Below, piece by piece: positions 1 to 9,218 of a DNA stretch of 64,000 bases. The DNA lies in the NCBI RefSeq assembly GCF_902506165.1, contig NZ_LR733817.1, positions 5,051,625-5,115,624 of the forward strand. The letters are read 5' to 3'. Each line of letters begins with the position of its first letter. Within the stretch, counting starts at the first letter, position 1. This DNA is from Bosea sp. 29B (lineage in GTDB: Bacteria; Pseudomonadota; Alphaproteobacteria; Rhizobiales; Beijerinckiaceae). The notes beneath the pieces were generated by a model that saw only the letters and a program-made list of their open reading frames with translations, ran no database searches and had not been told where the DNA came from. The position numbers and the translations under genes are program-made.

Positions 1-1247
1 CAGGTCAGGCGCCAGCCTTCCTCGCGCTCGACCAGGATGAAGTTCAGGTCGTAGAGCGCGCCCGGCAAAGGCGATGGAATCCCCGACAGCTGGAAGCTGT
101 CATTGGCGAGCTCGCCGATGAAGGCGCGCTGGACGATGAAGTTGACTGAGATCGGCGGCCGGCCGGTGTCGCGATGGCTTGGCAGCAGTCCCGTGAGCCT
201 GTCGAACGGCCATTGGTGATGATCGACCGCGTCCTCGAAGGTGTCGCGCGCGGCCTGACAGAGATCGAGAAAGCTCTGCTCGTCGGAAACCTTTGTCCGC
301 AGCACGAGCGTGTTGACGAACGGGCCGACGATCGCCTCCAGCTCGACATCGTCCCGGTTCGCCATCTGCGTGCTCAGCACGAGGTCGCAGGCGCCGGTGC
401 GTTGCCGGAGCAAGGTCAGGAGAACGGCGTAAGCGACTGAAAAGAAGGTCGTACCTTCCTTGCGTGCCAGATCGGCGAGGTTCGCGGTCAGGCGGCGGGG
501 AAGCAGCCGCGACAGCGAGGCGCCGTTTGTGCTCCGCGTCGCCGGCCGTGGACGATCGCCCGGCACCTCGACGGTGGGCAGCTCGGCGAGCTTGCGCTGC
601 CAATAGGCTTCCTCGCGTGCAAGCGCGCCGCCTTCCATGCTGTCCTGGCTGCCTTCGGCGAAATCGGAATATTGCAGGGGAAGCTCGGAGAGGACCGGCT
701 CGCGGCCACGGCCGAGCGCCTGATAGGCTGCGACGAAATCCTTGGCGATGAGACCCATCGACCAGCCGTCGCTGACGATGTGGTGGGCGACGACCAGGAT
801 CACCGCCTCGGCGCGGCTCTTGCGCAGCAGCGTCGCCCGCAGCAGCGGTGCTTCGCCGAGATCGAAGCGCGTGCAGGCTTCGCTCTGAGCAATGCGATCA
901 GCCTCCCGGGCCCTGTCCGCCTCCGGCAGGCCGGAGAGATCGATCTCCGGCAGCTTGAAAGGAACCTGCTCGGCAATCGCCTGGACGGGCCGGCCATCCT
1001 CCAGCCGGATCGCGGTCCGCAGGGATTCATGGCGATCGAGGATCGCCTGGAACGCATCCTGCGCCAGGGATGCGTCCAGATGACCGCGAATCCGCCATTT
1101 CACGGCGATGTTGAGCGCTGGCGTGCCGGGATCCCTGGCGTCGATCTCCCAATAGCGCTGCTGCGCAGATGAGCACCTGGCCGTCATCACGATGTGCTCT
1201 GGCTCGCGCAATTGCGGCTCCGGCTCGCGGGTGAACTGGTTTGCCAT
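1..1247 (-). CDS. NRPS, N-terminal condensation domain (partial, runs off the window)
   Basis: About 415 residues are visible before the window edge, so the 3' end is missing. A short leader is followed by a condensation domain. Its opening (SSAQQRYW, about residues 26-33) and catalytic HHIVSDG (about 155-161) are intact, and later there is a typical VGPFVNTLVLR-like segment. The protein should condense the chain from the upstream PCP with the next amino acid; that later module is outside the window. The ATG lies 6 bases after the stop of the PKS-NRPS gene, so the two are almost certainly co-transcribed. Seeing a C domain first, with no thioesterase yet, means the assembly line continues to the left. 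The C-domain identification is sure. The subtype (LCL, DCL or dual) cannot be set by eye. Confidence 0.9.
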   Translation of the reverse strand, partial: MANQFTREPEPQLREPEHIVMTARCSSAQQRYWEIDARDPGTPALNIAVKWRIRGHLDASLAQDAFQAILDRHESLRTAIRLEDGRPVQAIAEQVPFKLPEIDLSGLPEADRAREADRIAQSEACTRFDLGEAPLLRATLLRKSRAEAVILVVAHHIVSDGWSMGLIAKDFVAAYQALGRGREPVLSELPLQYSDFAEGSQDSMEGGALAREEAYWQRKLAELPTVEVPGDRPRPATRSTNGASLSRLLPRRLTANLADLARKEGTTFFSVAYAVLLTLLRQRTGACDLVLSTQMANRDDVELEAIVGPFVNTLVLRTKVSDEQSFLDLCQAARDTFEDAVDHHQWPFDRLTGLLPSHRDTGRPPISVNFIVQRAFIGELANDSFQLSGIPSPLPGALYDLNFILVEREEGWRLT

Positions 1248-1253
1248 GATCGC

Positions 1254-4200
1254 TCACCCTCTCTCGCGCTGCGAGACGGCGCTTGGCTCGTTCGGCTGCT
1301 GCGCACCGTCGCGCGGGCGTCGCCATGGCCGCTTCCAGAACGTCGCGGCAGGCGCGGTGGCTTCGGCGGCGGGCTCATCGGGAAGCGCGGCTGCGACGGC
1401 GGCGATCGTCCGGTTCCGGAAGAAATCCCGGGCCGCGACCTTGAGGCCTTCGCGGCGGGCACGGCTGGTGATCTGGAAGATGCTGAGGGAATCGGCGCCG
1501 AGGTCGAAGAGGTCGTCGTGGACGTCGATGTCCTCGCGCCGCAGCACCTCGCTCCAGATGCGGATCAGCGTGTCCTCGACAGGGGTCCGCGGCGCAGCTG
1601 CGTCGGCCGTCTTTTCGGCCCTGGGCGCTGTGCTCTGGGCATCCGGCGCCGGCAGCGCGGCGCGATCGAGCTTGCCGCTCTGATTCAGAGGCAAGGCCGG
1701 CAGGCCGACCCAGGCGGTCGGGACCATGTAGTCCGGCAGGTCCTGCGCCAGCGCCGCCCGCAATTCGGCCGGCGGCGGGCTGTCCGCGCTGGTGACGTAG
1801 TAGCAGACCAGGCGCGGCTCGCCCGGCACGTCCTCGCGCAGGATCACGGCCGAGACGATGCCGGCCTTGCGGGCGAGGACGGCCTCGATCTCGCCAGGCT
1901 CGATGCGGAAGCCGCGCAGCTTCACCTGATGGTCGAGCCGCCCGAGATGCACGATACGGCCGTCGGGGAGATATTTGGCACGGTCGCCAGTGCGGTAGGC
2001 CCGGGCGCTGGTGCCGGGATCGACCGGGTTGGCGATGAAGCTCCTGGCGGTGAGTTTGGGATTGTTGGCGTAGCCGCGCGCCAGGCCCGTACCGGCGATC
2101 AGCAGCTCTCCGGGGATGCCGACGCCGACAGGCTCGTTGTTGCCGTCGACGATGTAGAACTGCGTGTTGGCGATCGGCAGGCCGATCGTGACGACCTCGT
2201 CCTCCGGCTGGATGCGGGCGACCGAGGACCAGATCGTCGTCTCGGTCGGCCCGTACATGTTCCAGAGCTCGCCGCCGCCTTCGAGCAGCTTGCGGGCGAG
2301 GTCGAGCGACAGCGCTTCGCCGCCGCAGAGCATGCGCAGGCCCGGCCGTGAGCGGAAACCGGCTTCAAGCAGCAGGCGCCAGGTCATCGGCGTCGCCTGC
2401 AGCACGTTGGCGCCGCTCTGCTGCAGCCGTGCCAGTAGCTCGGCGCCGTCCTTGGCTTCGTCAGCGGTCGCGATCGCGACCCGGCCGCCCTGGATCAGCG
2501 GCAGCAGCAGTTCGAGCGCGGCGATGTCGAAGGTCACCGTCGTGACGGCGAGCATCGTGTCCGAGCTGGCGAAGCCGGGCTCGCGCGCCATCGCGAAGAG
2601 CAGGTTCGACAGCCCGCCATGGCTGACCTCGACGCCCTTCGGCGCCCCGGTCGAGCCGGAGGTGTAGATCACATAGGCGAGCTGATCGGGCCCGATCGCC
2701 GCCGTTCTGATCCCGGCGAGGTTCGCCGTGGTCCGGTCGACATCGATCAGCATGACGCTCTCATCTGGCTCGACGATCGCCGGGTCGAGCGGACCCGCGG
2801 TCAAAAGTGCGACGGCCTCTGAATCCCGCAGGATCCGCTGGATGCGCGCCTTCGGCATGACGGGATCGAGCGGCACATAGGGGAAGCCGGCCTTGAGCGC
2901 GCCGAGCATGCCGGCGATCAGCGCCGGCGAGCGTTCGATTAACAAGCCGATGCGGCTTTCGGGAGCGTCGACGCGCGCCGTCAGCTCGGCCGCGATCCGG
3001 TCGGCCCAGGCATTCAGGGCGGCATAGGAGAGCTGCTGCTCGCCGCAGGAGACGGCGATAGCCTCGGGCTGCTGCTGGACCTGGCGTTCGAAGGCCTGGA
3101 TCGTGCCGTCGTCGCCCTGCAGCGCGACCTGCGTGTCGTTGATCTCGGAGACGAGGCGCTGGCGCTCGTCGCCCTCGATCAGCGGCATCGCCGAGATGAC
3201 CATGTCGGAATTGGCGACGAAGGCCGCGAGCAGCGTCCGGTAGTGGCCGAGCCAGCGGTCGATCGTCGCCGCGTCGAAGAGATCGGCGCCATAGCAACAG
3301 TCGATGCGCAAGCCGTCGTCGGATTCGCCGATGTTGAAATAGAGATCGAAGGTGGAGAAGGCCTTGGGGTTCGGCTCTACACCGGCTTTGACACCGGCAC
3401 CGAAATCGAGATTGCCCGCCAGCCGCTCGAGATTGAACTGCACCTCGACCAGCGGCAGCCGCCCGGACACCGGCGGGACGCGCAGTCGCTTCAGCAGGGC
3501 GCCGAGCGTGAAGCTCTGATGGTCATAGGCGTCGAGGACGAGGCGTCCGACCTTGTCGAGATGGGCCGAGAACGGCTCGGCCGGATCGATGCCGCTGCGG
3601 ATCGGCAAGAAGTTGACGCAATGGCCGACGGGCGAGGGGCCGTCGAGCTGCGATTGCCCGGCGGCGGGTACGCCGATGACGAGGTCTCGCTGGCCGGAGA
3701 GCCGCAGCAGCAGCGCCTGGAAGCTGGCGAAGAGCGTGGCGAAGAGCGTCCGCCGGCGCTTAGCGCCCGCTGCCTTCACCTTGCGATAGAGCTCGGCCTC
3801 GATGAAGCTGGTGCGTGTGCCGCCATTGAAGCTGCGCGGCGCCTGCCGTGGCCGGTCGGTTGGCAGTTCGAGCGGGGCGGGAAGCTCCGCGAACATCTTG
3901 GTCCAGTAGGCCGCAGCCTCTTCCGTGCGCGGATCCTGCCGCGTTTGCGAGGCGTAGTCCGTGAAGGGCATTGCTGCCGGCAGCGCGTCGATGCCGGAGC
4001 GATAAGCCGTTGCGATCTCGTCGAGCAGGATGTTGGTCGACCAGCCGTCGCAGACGATGTGATGCGCCGACAGGATCAGCACATGCTTCTGCTCGCCGAG
4101 CCGGATGATCTCGGCTTCGGCCACCGGCCCTTGCACGAGATCGTATGGGCGGCTGGCATAAGCTTGGATCCTGGCCTGCAGCGCGGCCTGCGGGTCGGTC

Positions 4201-7200
4201 TCGCCGCGCAGGTCGCTGATCGCGACCGGCAACGTCCCCGAGGACGAAACCTGCATCATCTCGCCATCGGGCGAGAAGCGCGCATTGAGGATCGCGTGCC
4301 GGCACGCGACCTGCCTGACCGTTTCGGCGAGGCGCAGTGCATCGACGTCACCGTCGAGCGTCAGGCTGATGGATTCGTTGAAAGCGGCGCTGGCCTCGGG
4401 ACCGGTCTGGTCCGACAGCCAGATCTCGGTCTGGGCCTCGGTCAGCGGAAGCTCGATCTCCGATGTCGGGGCGGGCATGTCCGGCGGCAGGCTTTCGGCG
4501 GCCGTTCCGGGCAGCATTCCGTCCCGGCGCATCAAAGCAAGGCTGTCCTCGAAGGCGGCGACGATCGCCGCGATCTCGGCGTCGCCGTGCTGGGTCGTCA
4601 GGAAGCAGGGATAGTGTTCCTGGATGAAGATGCCGCGGGCACGCAGATGATAGTGCAGCAGGCTGCCGAGGCGGTGATCACGGCCCGGCTCGAAATAGGC
4701 GACGCTGCCATAGCTCTCGATCGGCACGTCCCAGCCGACCCTCGCGAAGGCGCGCCGCAGCGCCTCGACGAGGCCCTGCATGCGCTGCGTCAGCGCCTCG
4801 GTCAGCGCCGGCCCGTTCTCCTTGATATGCCGGAGCACGGCGACCGTCGCCGCCAGCGCCAGTGGATGCCTGACGAAAGTCCCGGCGAAGAAGGTGACGC
4901 CGACCTCGGGGACGCTGTCGTCGCCGAAGCGCCAGGCGCCGCCATCGAGCGCGTCCATGAAACGCGGCGTGCCGGCCAGCAGGCCGACCGGCAGGCCACC
5001 GCCGACGACTTTGCCATAGGTCGCAAGGTCCGGCTTGATGCCGAGCAGGGCCTGCACGCCGGCCGGATGGACGCGGAAGCCGGTGACGACCTCATCGAGC
5101 ACCAGCGCGGTACCAGCCTTCTCGGTAATGGCGCGCAATTCCTTGAGGAAGGCGACGGGGAGATAGCCCGGCCGCCGGCTCTGCACCGGCTCGACCAGCA
5201 CCGCAGCGAGCTCATGCGCATGCTCGCGCAGCCAGGCGAGGCTCTCATCTGTGCCGTAGTCCAGGATGGTCATGCGCCCGACGGCGTCCGCCGGAATGCC
5301 GGGAGCTGCCGGCACCGAACGGTGCTGCTCGCCGACGCCGCGGACCAGGACTTCGTCGAACTGGCCGTGATAAGCACCTGAGAATGCAACGATCCTGTCA
5401 CGACCGGTGACAGTGCGGGCGACCCGCATCGCCGCCATCACCGCTTCGGAGCCGGTATTGCAGAAGGCGACGCGGGCATGGCCGGTCAGTTCGCAGAACA
5501 GCGTCGAGGCTTCATGCGCGAGCGGCGATTGCGGCCCGATGGCGAAGCCGTCGGTCAGCTGTGCCTGAACCGCCTCGACGACGAAATCGGGCGCATGGCC
5601 GAATGCGGTCTGGCCGTAGCCGTTGACGAGATCGACATAGGCGTTGCCGTCGACATCCCAGATTCTGGCGCCCTTCGCCCGTGCGGAGACGATCGGGTAG
5701 ACCATTTCCTTCCAGTCGGCGGCGAAGCCGGAGACGGTGCGAGGATCGGCCAGGACCGGGCGGTGCTGGTCGGCGAGCCGCTTCGAGGTCGCGGTCTTGC
5801 CGACATAAAGCTTCGTCAGTCGGGCGATATGGGCGCGTTGCGTCTCGGTGAGCGCTTCGTTGCCCGTGCGGATCAACGGCTTGAAGCGTGCCGTCGAACC
5901 GGCCGTGCCGCTCGCGGCCGGGGAAGCCGGGGCTGGCTGAAGCAGCGTGGCCGCCTGCGGCTGCGGGGCGGTGGAGGGCTGCAAGGCGGGCGCTACGGCT
6001 GCGATGGCCGGCGCTGCCGCTTGGCCGCTCAAGGTCTGGAGTTGGCGCTCCATCAGGCGCGACATCACGTCGAGCTGCTCGCGCATCAGCGCGTCTAGGC
6101 CCGAGGCGGCCGGCCGCTCAGCCATGATGGCGGGAGCCGTCGCCACGACGGCAGGAGCAGCAGAGAGAGGTGTGGCCGGTGCAGCGGCTTGCACTGCAAC
6201 AGCCGGCTTCGCCATTTCCTGCGGGCAAAGCTCGGCGATATGGCGCGTGACGTCGTCGACGCTCGGCAGATCGTCGAGCAACTGGCGGAAGCGAATCTGG
6301 ACGCCGAAGGCCGTCTGCAGGCCCTGTGCGGCCTGCGTCAGCAGGAGTGAGTCGAAGCCGAGCTCGAGGAAGCTCGCGCCCGTCTCGTCCGCGCCGAAGG
6401 GCCGCCCGGAAAGGTTCTCGAAGATCGCTGCGACCCGGCCGCCGAGCTCCGAACGGCCCAGGGGGATGTCGGTGTCCGCGGAGGTAGCCATGGCCGGTTC
6501 CTGCTCGGGTTGAGTGGGAGGTGTTTGAACGGGCGCAGCCGCGGGCGCGGCCATTGTCTGGGAGGCCGAGGCGGCCGGCGCTTCGACCCAGTGCCGGCTG
6601 CGCTCGAACGGATAGGTCGGCAGCGAGACGCGCTTCGGCTTGCCGGCAGCCTGATAGGCCGACCAGTCGGGCACGATCCCGGCGGTCCAGAGGCGGCCGA
6701 GCGCGGCGGCGAGCATGGCTTCGGCATCGCCTTGCGCATCGGGCAGGCAGGAGATGGCGGCCCGGCCCGCACCAGCACCTTGCAATGCGAAACTGGCCAG
6801 TGCGGCGCCGGGTCCCACTTCGAGCAGGATGGGCGAGAGGCTGCGCACGAGCGTCGCGATGCCATCGGCAAAGCGCACGGGCTCGCGCGCATGCCGCGCC
6901 CAATAGGAGGGGTCGGTGGTCTGTTCGGCGCTGACCCAGTCGCCGGTCACGCCGGAGATGTACGGCAGCTCCGGCGCATTGAGGCGAATGGCCGCGACCG
7001 CCTCGGTGAAGGGCGCGACCAGCGGGTCGATCATGCCGGAGTGGAAGGCATGCGAGGTCTGCAGGCGGCGATGCGTCGCCCCGCGCTGCGCGAGCTCCGC
7101 TTCCAGCGCCTCGATTGCCTCGAACGGCCCGGCGAGCACGCCCATGCCGGGCGCGTTGATCGCCGCCATGCTGACATTGCCCTGCGCCAGCGCCGCAATC

Positions 7201-9218
7201 TCGGCGTCGGGCAGGCGCACGGCCAGCATCGCACCGCCGGGCAGCTCCTGCATCATCCGGCCGCGCCTGGCAACGAGCGAGAGCGCATCCTCCAGCGAGA
7301 AGACGCTGGCGATGCAGGCGGCGGCGAACTCGCCGACGCTGTGGCCGATCATGGCGGAGGGCTGCAGGCCCCAGCTCATCAAAAGCTGCGCCAGGGCGTA
7401 TTCGACCGTGAAGATCGCCGGCTGGGCGAGCAGCGTCGCCGAGAGCCGCTCCGGATCGCCGCCATTGCTCGGATAGAGCAGGCTGCGCAAGTCGAGCCCG
7501 AGCTCGGGCTTGAGCAATTCGCAGCACAGGTCGACCGTCCGGCGGAAGACCGGCTCGCCGGCATAGAGCTCCCGCGCCATCTGCGGATATTGCGAGCCCT
7601 GTCCGGGAAACATGAAGACGAGATCGCCGACGCCGGTCACGGCCGTGGCGCGCTCGGTGTTCTGCTTGCGCAGGGCCGCGGCAGCTTCGGCGTGATTGTC
7701 GGCGACCACGGCGAGGCGGTGCGGGAAGGAACGCCGTCCCGCCTGCAAAGTGAAGGCGATGTCGGCGAGGTTCTGCTCGGGGTGCGCTTCGACATGCTCC
7801 GCCAGCCTGTCCCGCACCCTGCCGAGCGCCGCTGTGCTGCGGGCCGAGAGCGTCAGGAGCTGGTTACGGCGGGCCGGCGCCACGGGCTCAGTTGCAGGTG
7901 CTTGCTCCAGCACGAGATGCACATTGGTGCCGCCGAACCCGAAGGCGCTGACGCCGGCGCGGCGCGGCCCGTCCTGACCGGCCCATTCCTGGCGGTGGTC
8001 GGCGATAAAGAACGGGCTGTCGGGCAACTCCAGCGCCGGGTTCGGCTGCGTGACGTGCAGGCTCGCCGGCAGCATCCCGTTCTTCACCGCGAGCGCGGTC
8101 TTGATCAGCCCGGTGACGCCGGCCGCGGCGTCGAGATGGCCGACATTGGATTTGACCGAGCCGAGCGCGCAGAAGCCGCGGTCCTCGGTCGTCAGCCGGA
8201 AGGCGGCGGTGAGGCCGGCGACCTCGATCGGGTCGCCCATCGGCGTGCCGGTGCCGTGGCACTCGACATAGCCGATCGAGCGCGCATCGACATCGGCGGC
8301 GGCATGCGCCATGGCGATTGCCGCGGCCTGGCCGTCGACGCTCGGCGCGGTGAAGCCGACCTTGCCTGCGCCGTCATTGTTGACGCCGACACCGCGAATG
8401 ACGGCGTAGATCTGGTCGCGATCCGCAACCGCATCCTCCAGCCGCTTCAGGACGACGAGGCCGGCGCCGCTGCCGAAGATCGTTCCGTTGGCGCCGGCGT
8501 CGAAGGGGCGGCAATGGCCGTCCGTCGAGACGATGCCGCCCTCCTGGGCGAGATAGCCGCGTCGCTGCGGGAAGGTGATCGAGACGCCGCCCGCCAGGGC
8601 CATGTCGCAGCCATGGCAGAGCAGGTTCTGCACGGCCTGGGCGACCGCCAAGAGCGAGGTCGAACAGGCAGACTGGACGGCAACGCAGGGGCCGGTGAGG
8701 CCGAGCTTGTAACCGATCCGCGTCGCGGTGAAATCCGCGGCCGAACCGACCAGCAGCGGCAGGTTGCCGATCTGGAAGCCTGAGGTGTAGTCGGCGATCG
8801 CCGAGCGGTCGTGCAGCAGGTTCTGCAGCAGATAGGTGCTGGAGGTGGCGCCGGCGAAGACGCCGATGCAGTGGCCGGGCGCCGCGGGGTCGTAGCCGGC
8901 ATCCTCGAGCGCTTCCCAGGCGCATTCCAGCAGCAGGCGCTGCTGCGGATCGGTGAGCGCGGCCTCGCGCGGCATCATGCCGAAGAAGGGTGCATCGAAC
9001 TGGTCGATGCCGTCGAGCACGGGCTTCGCCGCAACGAAGTTCGGGAGCGCGCGTGTTGCCGCGTCGAAGCCATCCTCGAGCGCGGCGGGATCGAACCTCG
9101 TGATCGACTCCACACCGTCCAGCAGGTTCTGCCAGAGCGTGCCGACGGTCGGTGCGCCGGGGAAGCGGCCGGCCAGGCCGATGATCGCGACGGCGCGCTC
9201 GGGGAGGGGATCAGTCAT
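1254..9218 (-). CDS. Hybrid PKS-NRPS: KS-AT-ACP-aminotransferase-C-A-PCP (2654 aa)
   Basis: Domains in order: ketosynthase (about 8-435; Cys185 in SACSTSL, His321 in CHGTGT, His361 in NVGH); acyltransferase (about 530-830; GHSVG Ser627 and HAFH at 723-726, the malonyl-type motif); ACP (about 925-1000; Ser957 in GFDSL); a class III PLP aminotransferase (about 1120-1560; Lys1403 in YGKVVGGG); condensation (about 1585-2010; HHIVCDG at 1719); adenylation (about 2050-2520); and PCP (about 2545-2612; Ser2577 in GADSL). This resembles the KS-AT-ACP-AMT-C-A-PCP part of iturin/mycosubtilin synthetases but has no N-terminal acyl-ligase. The KS should extend an aminoacyl chain from the upstream A-PCP protein, and the AMT should turn the beta-ketone into an amine. 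The A-domain pocket residues read D2231 I2232 L2235 Q2274 L2297 G2299 M2321 I2329 W2330 K2516, close to known glycine codes. The start overlaps the upstream gene by 8 bases. Confidence 0.95.
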   Translation of the reverse strand: MTDPLPERAVAIIGLAGRFPGAPTVGTLWQNLLDGVESITRFDPAALEDGFDAATRALPNFVAAKPVLDGIDQFDAPFFGMMPREAALTDPQQRLLLECAWEALEDAGYDPAAPGHCIGVFAGATSSTYLLQNLLHDRSAIADYTSGFQIGNLPLLVGSAADFTATRIGYKLGLTGPCVAVQSACSTSLLAVAQAVQNLLCHGCDMALAGGVSITFPQRRGYLAQEGGIVSTDGHCRPFDAGANGTIFGSGAGLVVLKRLEDAVADRDQIYAVIRGVGVNNDGAGKVGFTAPSVDGQAAAIAMAHAAADVDARSIGYVECHGTGTPMGDPIEVAGLTAAFRLTTEDRGFCALGSVKSNVGHLDAAAGVTGLIKTALAVKNGMLPASLHVTQPNPALELPDSPFFIADHRQEWAGQDGPRRAGVSAFGFGGTNVHLVLEQAPATEPVAPARRNQLLTLSARSTAALGRVRDRLAEHVEAHPEQNLADIAFTLQAGRRSFPHRLAVVADNHAEAAAALRKQNTERATAVTGVGDLVFMFPGQGSQYPQMARELYAGEPVFRRTVDLCCELLKPELGLDLRSLLYPSNGGDPERLSATLLAQPAIFTVEYALAQLLMSWGLQPSAMIGHSVGEFAAACIASVFSLEDALSLVARRGRMMQELPGGAMLAVRLPDAEIAALAQGNVSMAAINAPGMGVLAGPFEAIEALEAELAQRGATHRRLQTSHAFHSGMIDPLVAPFTEAVAAIRLNAPELPYISGVTGDWVSAEQTTDPSYWARHAREPVRFADGIATLVRSLSPILLEVGPGAALASFALQGAGAGRAAISCLPDAQGDAEAMLAAALGRLWTAGIVPDWSAYQAAGKPKRVSLPTYPFERSRHWVEAPAASASQTMAAPAAAPVQTPPTQPEQEPAMATSADTDIPLGRSELGGRVAAIFENLSGRPFGADETGASFLELGFDSLLLTQAAQGLQTAFGVQIRFRQLLDDLPSVDDVTRHIAELCPQEMAKPAVAVQAAAPATPLSAAPAVVATAPAIMAERPAASGLDALMREQLDVMSRLMERQLQTLSGQAAAPAIAAVAPALQPSTAPQPQAATLLQPAPASPAASGTAGSTARFKPLIRTGNEALTETQRAHIARLTKLYVGKTATSKRLADQHRPVLADPRTVSGFAADWKEMVYPIVSARAKGARIWDVDGNAYVDLVNGYGQTAFGHAPDFVVEAVQAQLTDGFAIGPQSPLAHEASTLFCELTGHARVAFCNTGSEAVMAAMRVARTVTGRDRIVAFSGAYHGQFDEVLVRGVGEQHRSVPAAPGIPADAVGRMTILDYGTDESLAWLREHAHELAAVLVEPVQSRRPGYLPVAFLKELRAITEKAGTALVLDEVVTGFRVHPAGVQALLGIKPDLATYGKVVGGGLPVGLLAGTPRFMDALDGGAWRFGDDSVPEVGVTFFAGTFVRHPLALAATVAVLRHIKENGPALTEALTQRMQGLVEALRRAFARVGWDVPIESYGSVAYFEPGRDHRLGSLLHYHLRARGIFIQEHYPCFLTTQHGDAEIAAIVAAFEDSLALMRRDGMLPGTAAESLPPDMPAPTSEIELPLTEAQTEIWLSDQTGPEASAAFNESISLTLDGDVDALRLAETVRQVACRHAILNARFSPDGEMMQVSSSGTLPVAISDLRGETDPQAALQARIQAYASRPYDLVQGPVAEAEIIRLGEQKHVLILSAHHIVCDGWSTNILLDEIATAYRSGIDALPAAMPFTDYASQTRQDPRTEEAAAYWTKMFAELPAPLELPTDRPRQAPRSFNGGTRTSFIEAELYRKVKAAGAKRRRTLFATLFASFQALLLRLSGQRDLVIGVPAAGQSQLDGPSPVGHCVNFLPIRSGIDPAEPFSAHLDKVGRLVLDAYDHQSFTLGALLKRLRVPPVSGRLPLVEVQFNLERLAGNLDFGAGVKAGVEPNPKAFSTFDLYFNIGESDDGLRIDCCYGADLFDAATIDRWLGHYRTLLAAFVANSDMVISAMPLIEGDERQRLVSEINDTQVALQGDDGTIQAFERQVQQQPEAIAVSCGEQQLSYAALNAWADRIAAELTARVDAPESRIGLLIERSPALIAGMLGALKAGFPYVPLDPVMPKARIQRILRDSEAVALLTAGPLDPAIVEPDESVMLIDVDRTTANLAGIRTAAIGPDQLAYVIYTSGSTGAPKGVEVSHGGLSNLLFAMAREPGFASSDTMLAVTTVTFDIAALELLLPLIQGGRVAIATADEAKDGAELLARLQQSGANVLQATPMTWRLLLEAGFRSRPGLRMLCGGEALSLDLARKLLEGGGELWNMYGPTETTIWSSVARIQPEDEVVTIGLPIANTQFYIVDGNNEPVGVGIPGELLIAGTGLARGYANNPKLTARSFIANPVDPGTSARAYRTGDRAKYLPDGRIVHLGRLDHQVKLRGFRIEPGEIEAVLARKAGIVSAVILREDVPGEPRLVCYYVTSADSPPPAELRAALAQDLPDYMVPTAWVGLPALPLNQSGKLDRAALPAPDAQSTAPRAEKTADAAAPRTPVEDTLIRIWSEVLRREDIDVHDDLFDLGADSLSIFQITSRARREGLKVAARDFFRNRTIAAVAAALPDEPAAEATAPAATFWKRPWRRPRDGAQQPNEPSAVSQRERG

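Noticed and set aside
3243..8783. Long plus-strand open frames opposite the PKS-NRPS gene (for example 3243-5381 and 6510-8783)
   Set aside because: They are antisense shadows of GC-rich codons; their residues are Arg/Gly/Ala/Asp-rich without family motifs, and the opposite strand has complete domain motifs.
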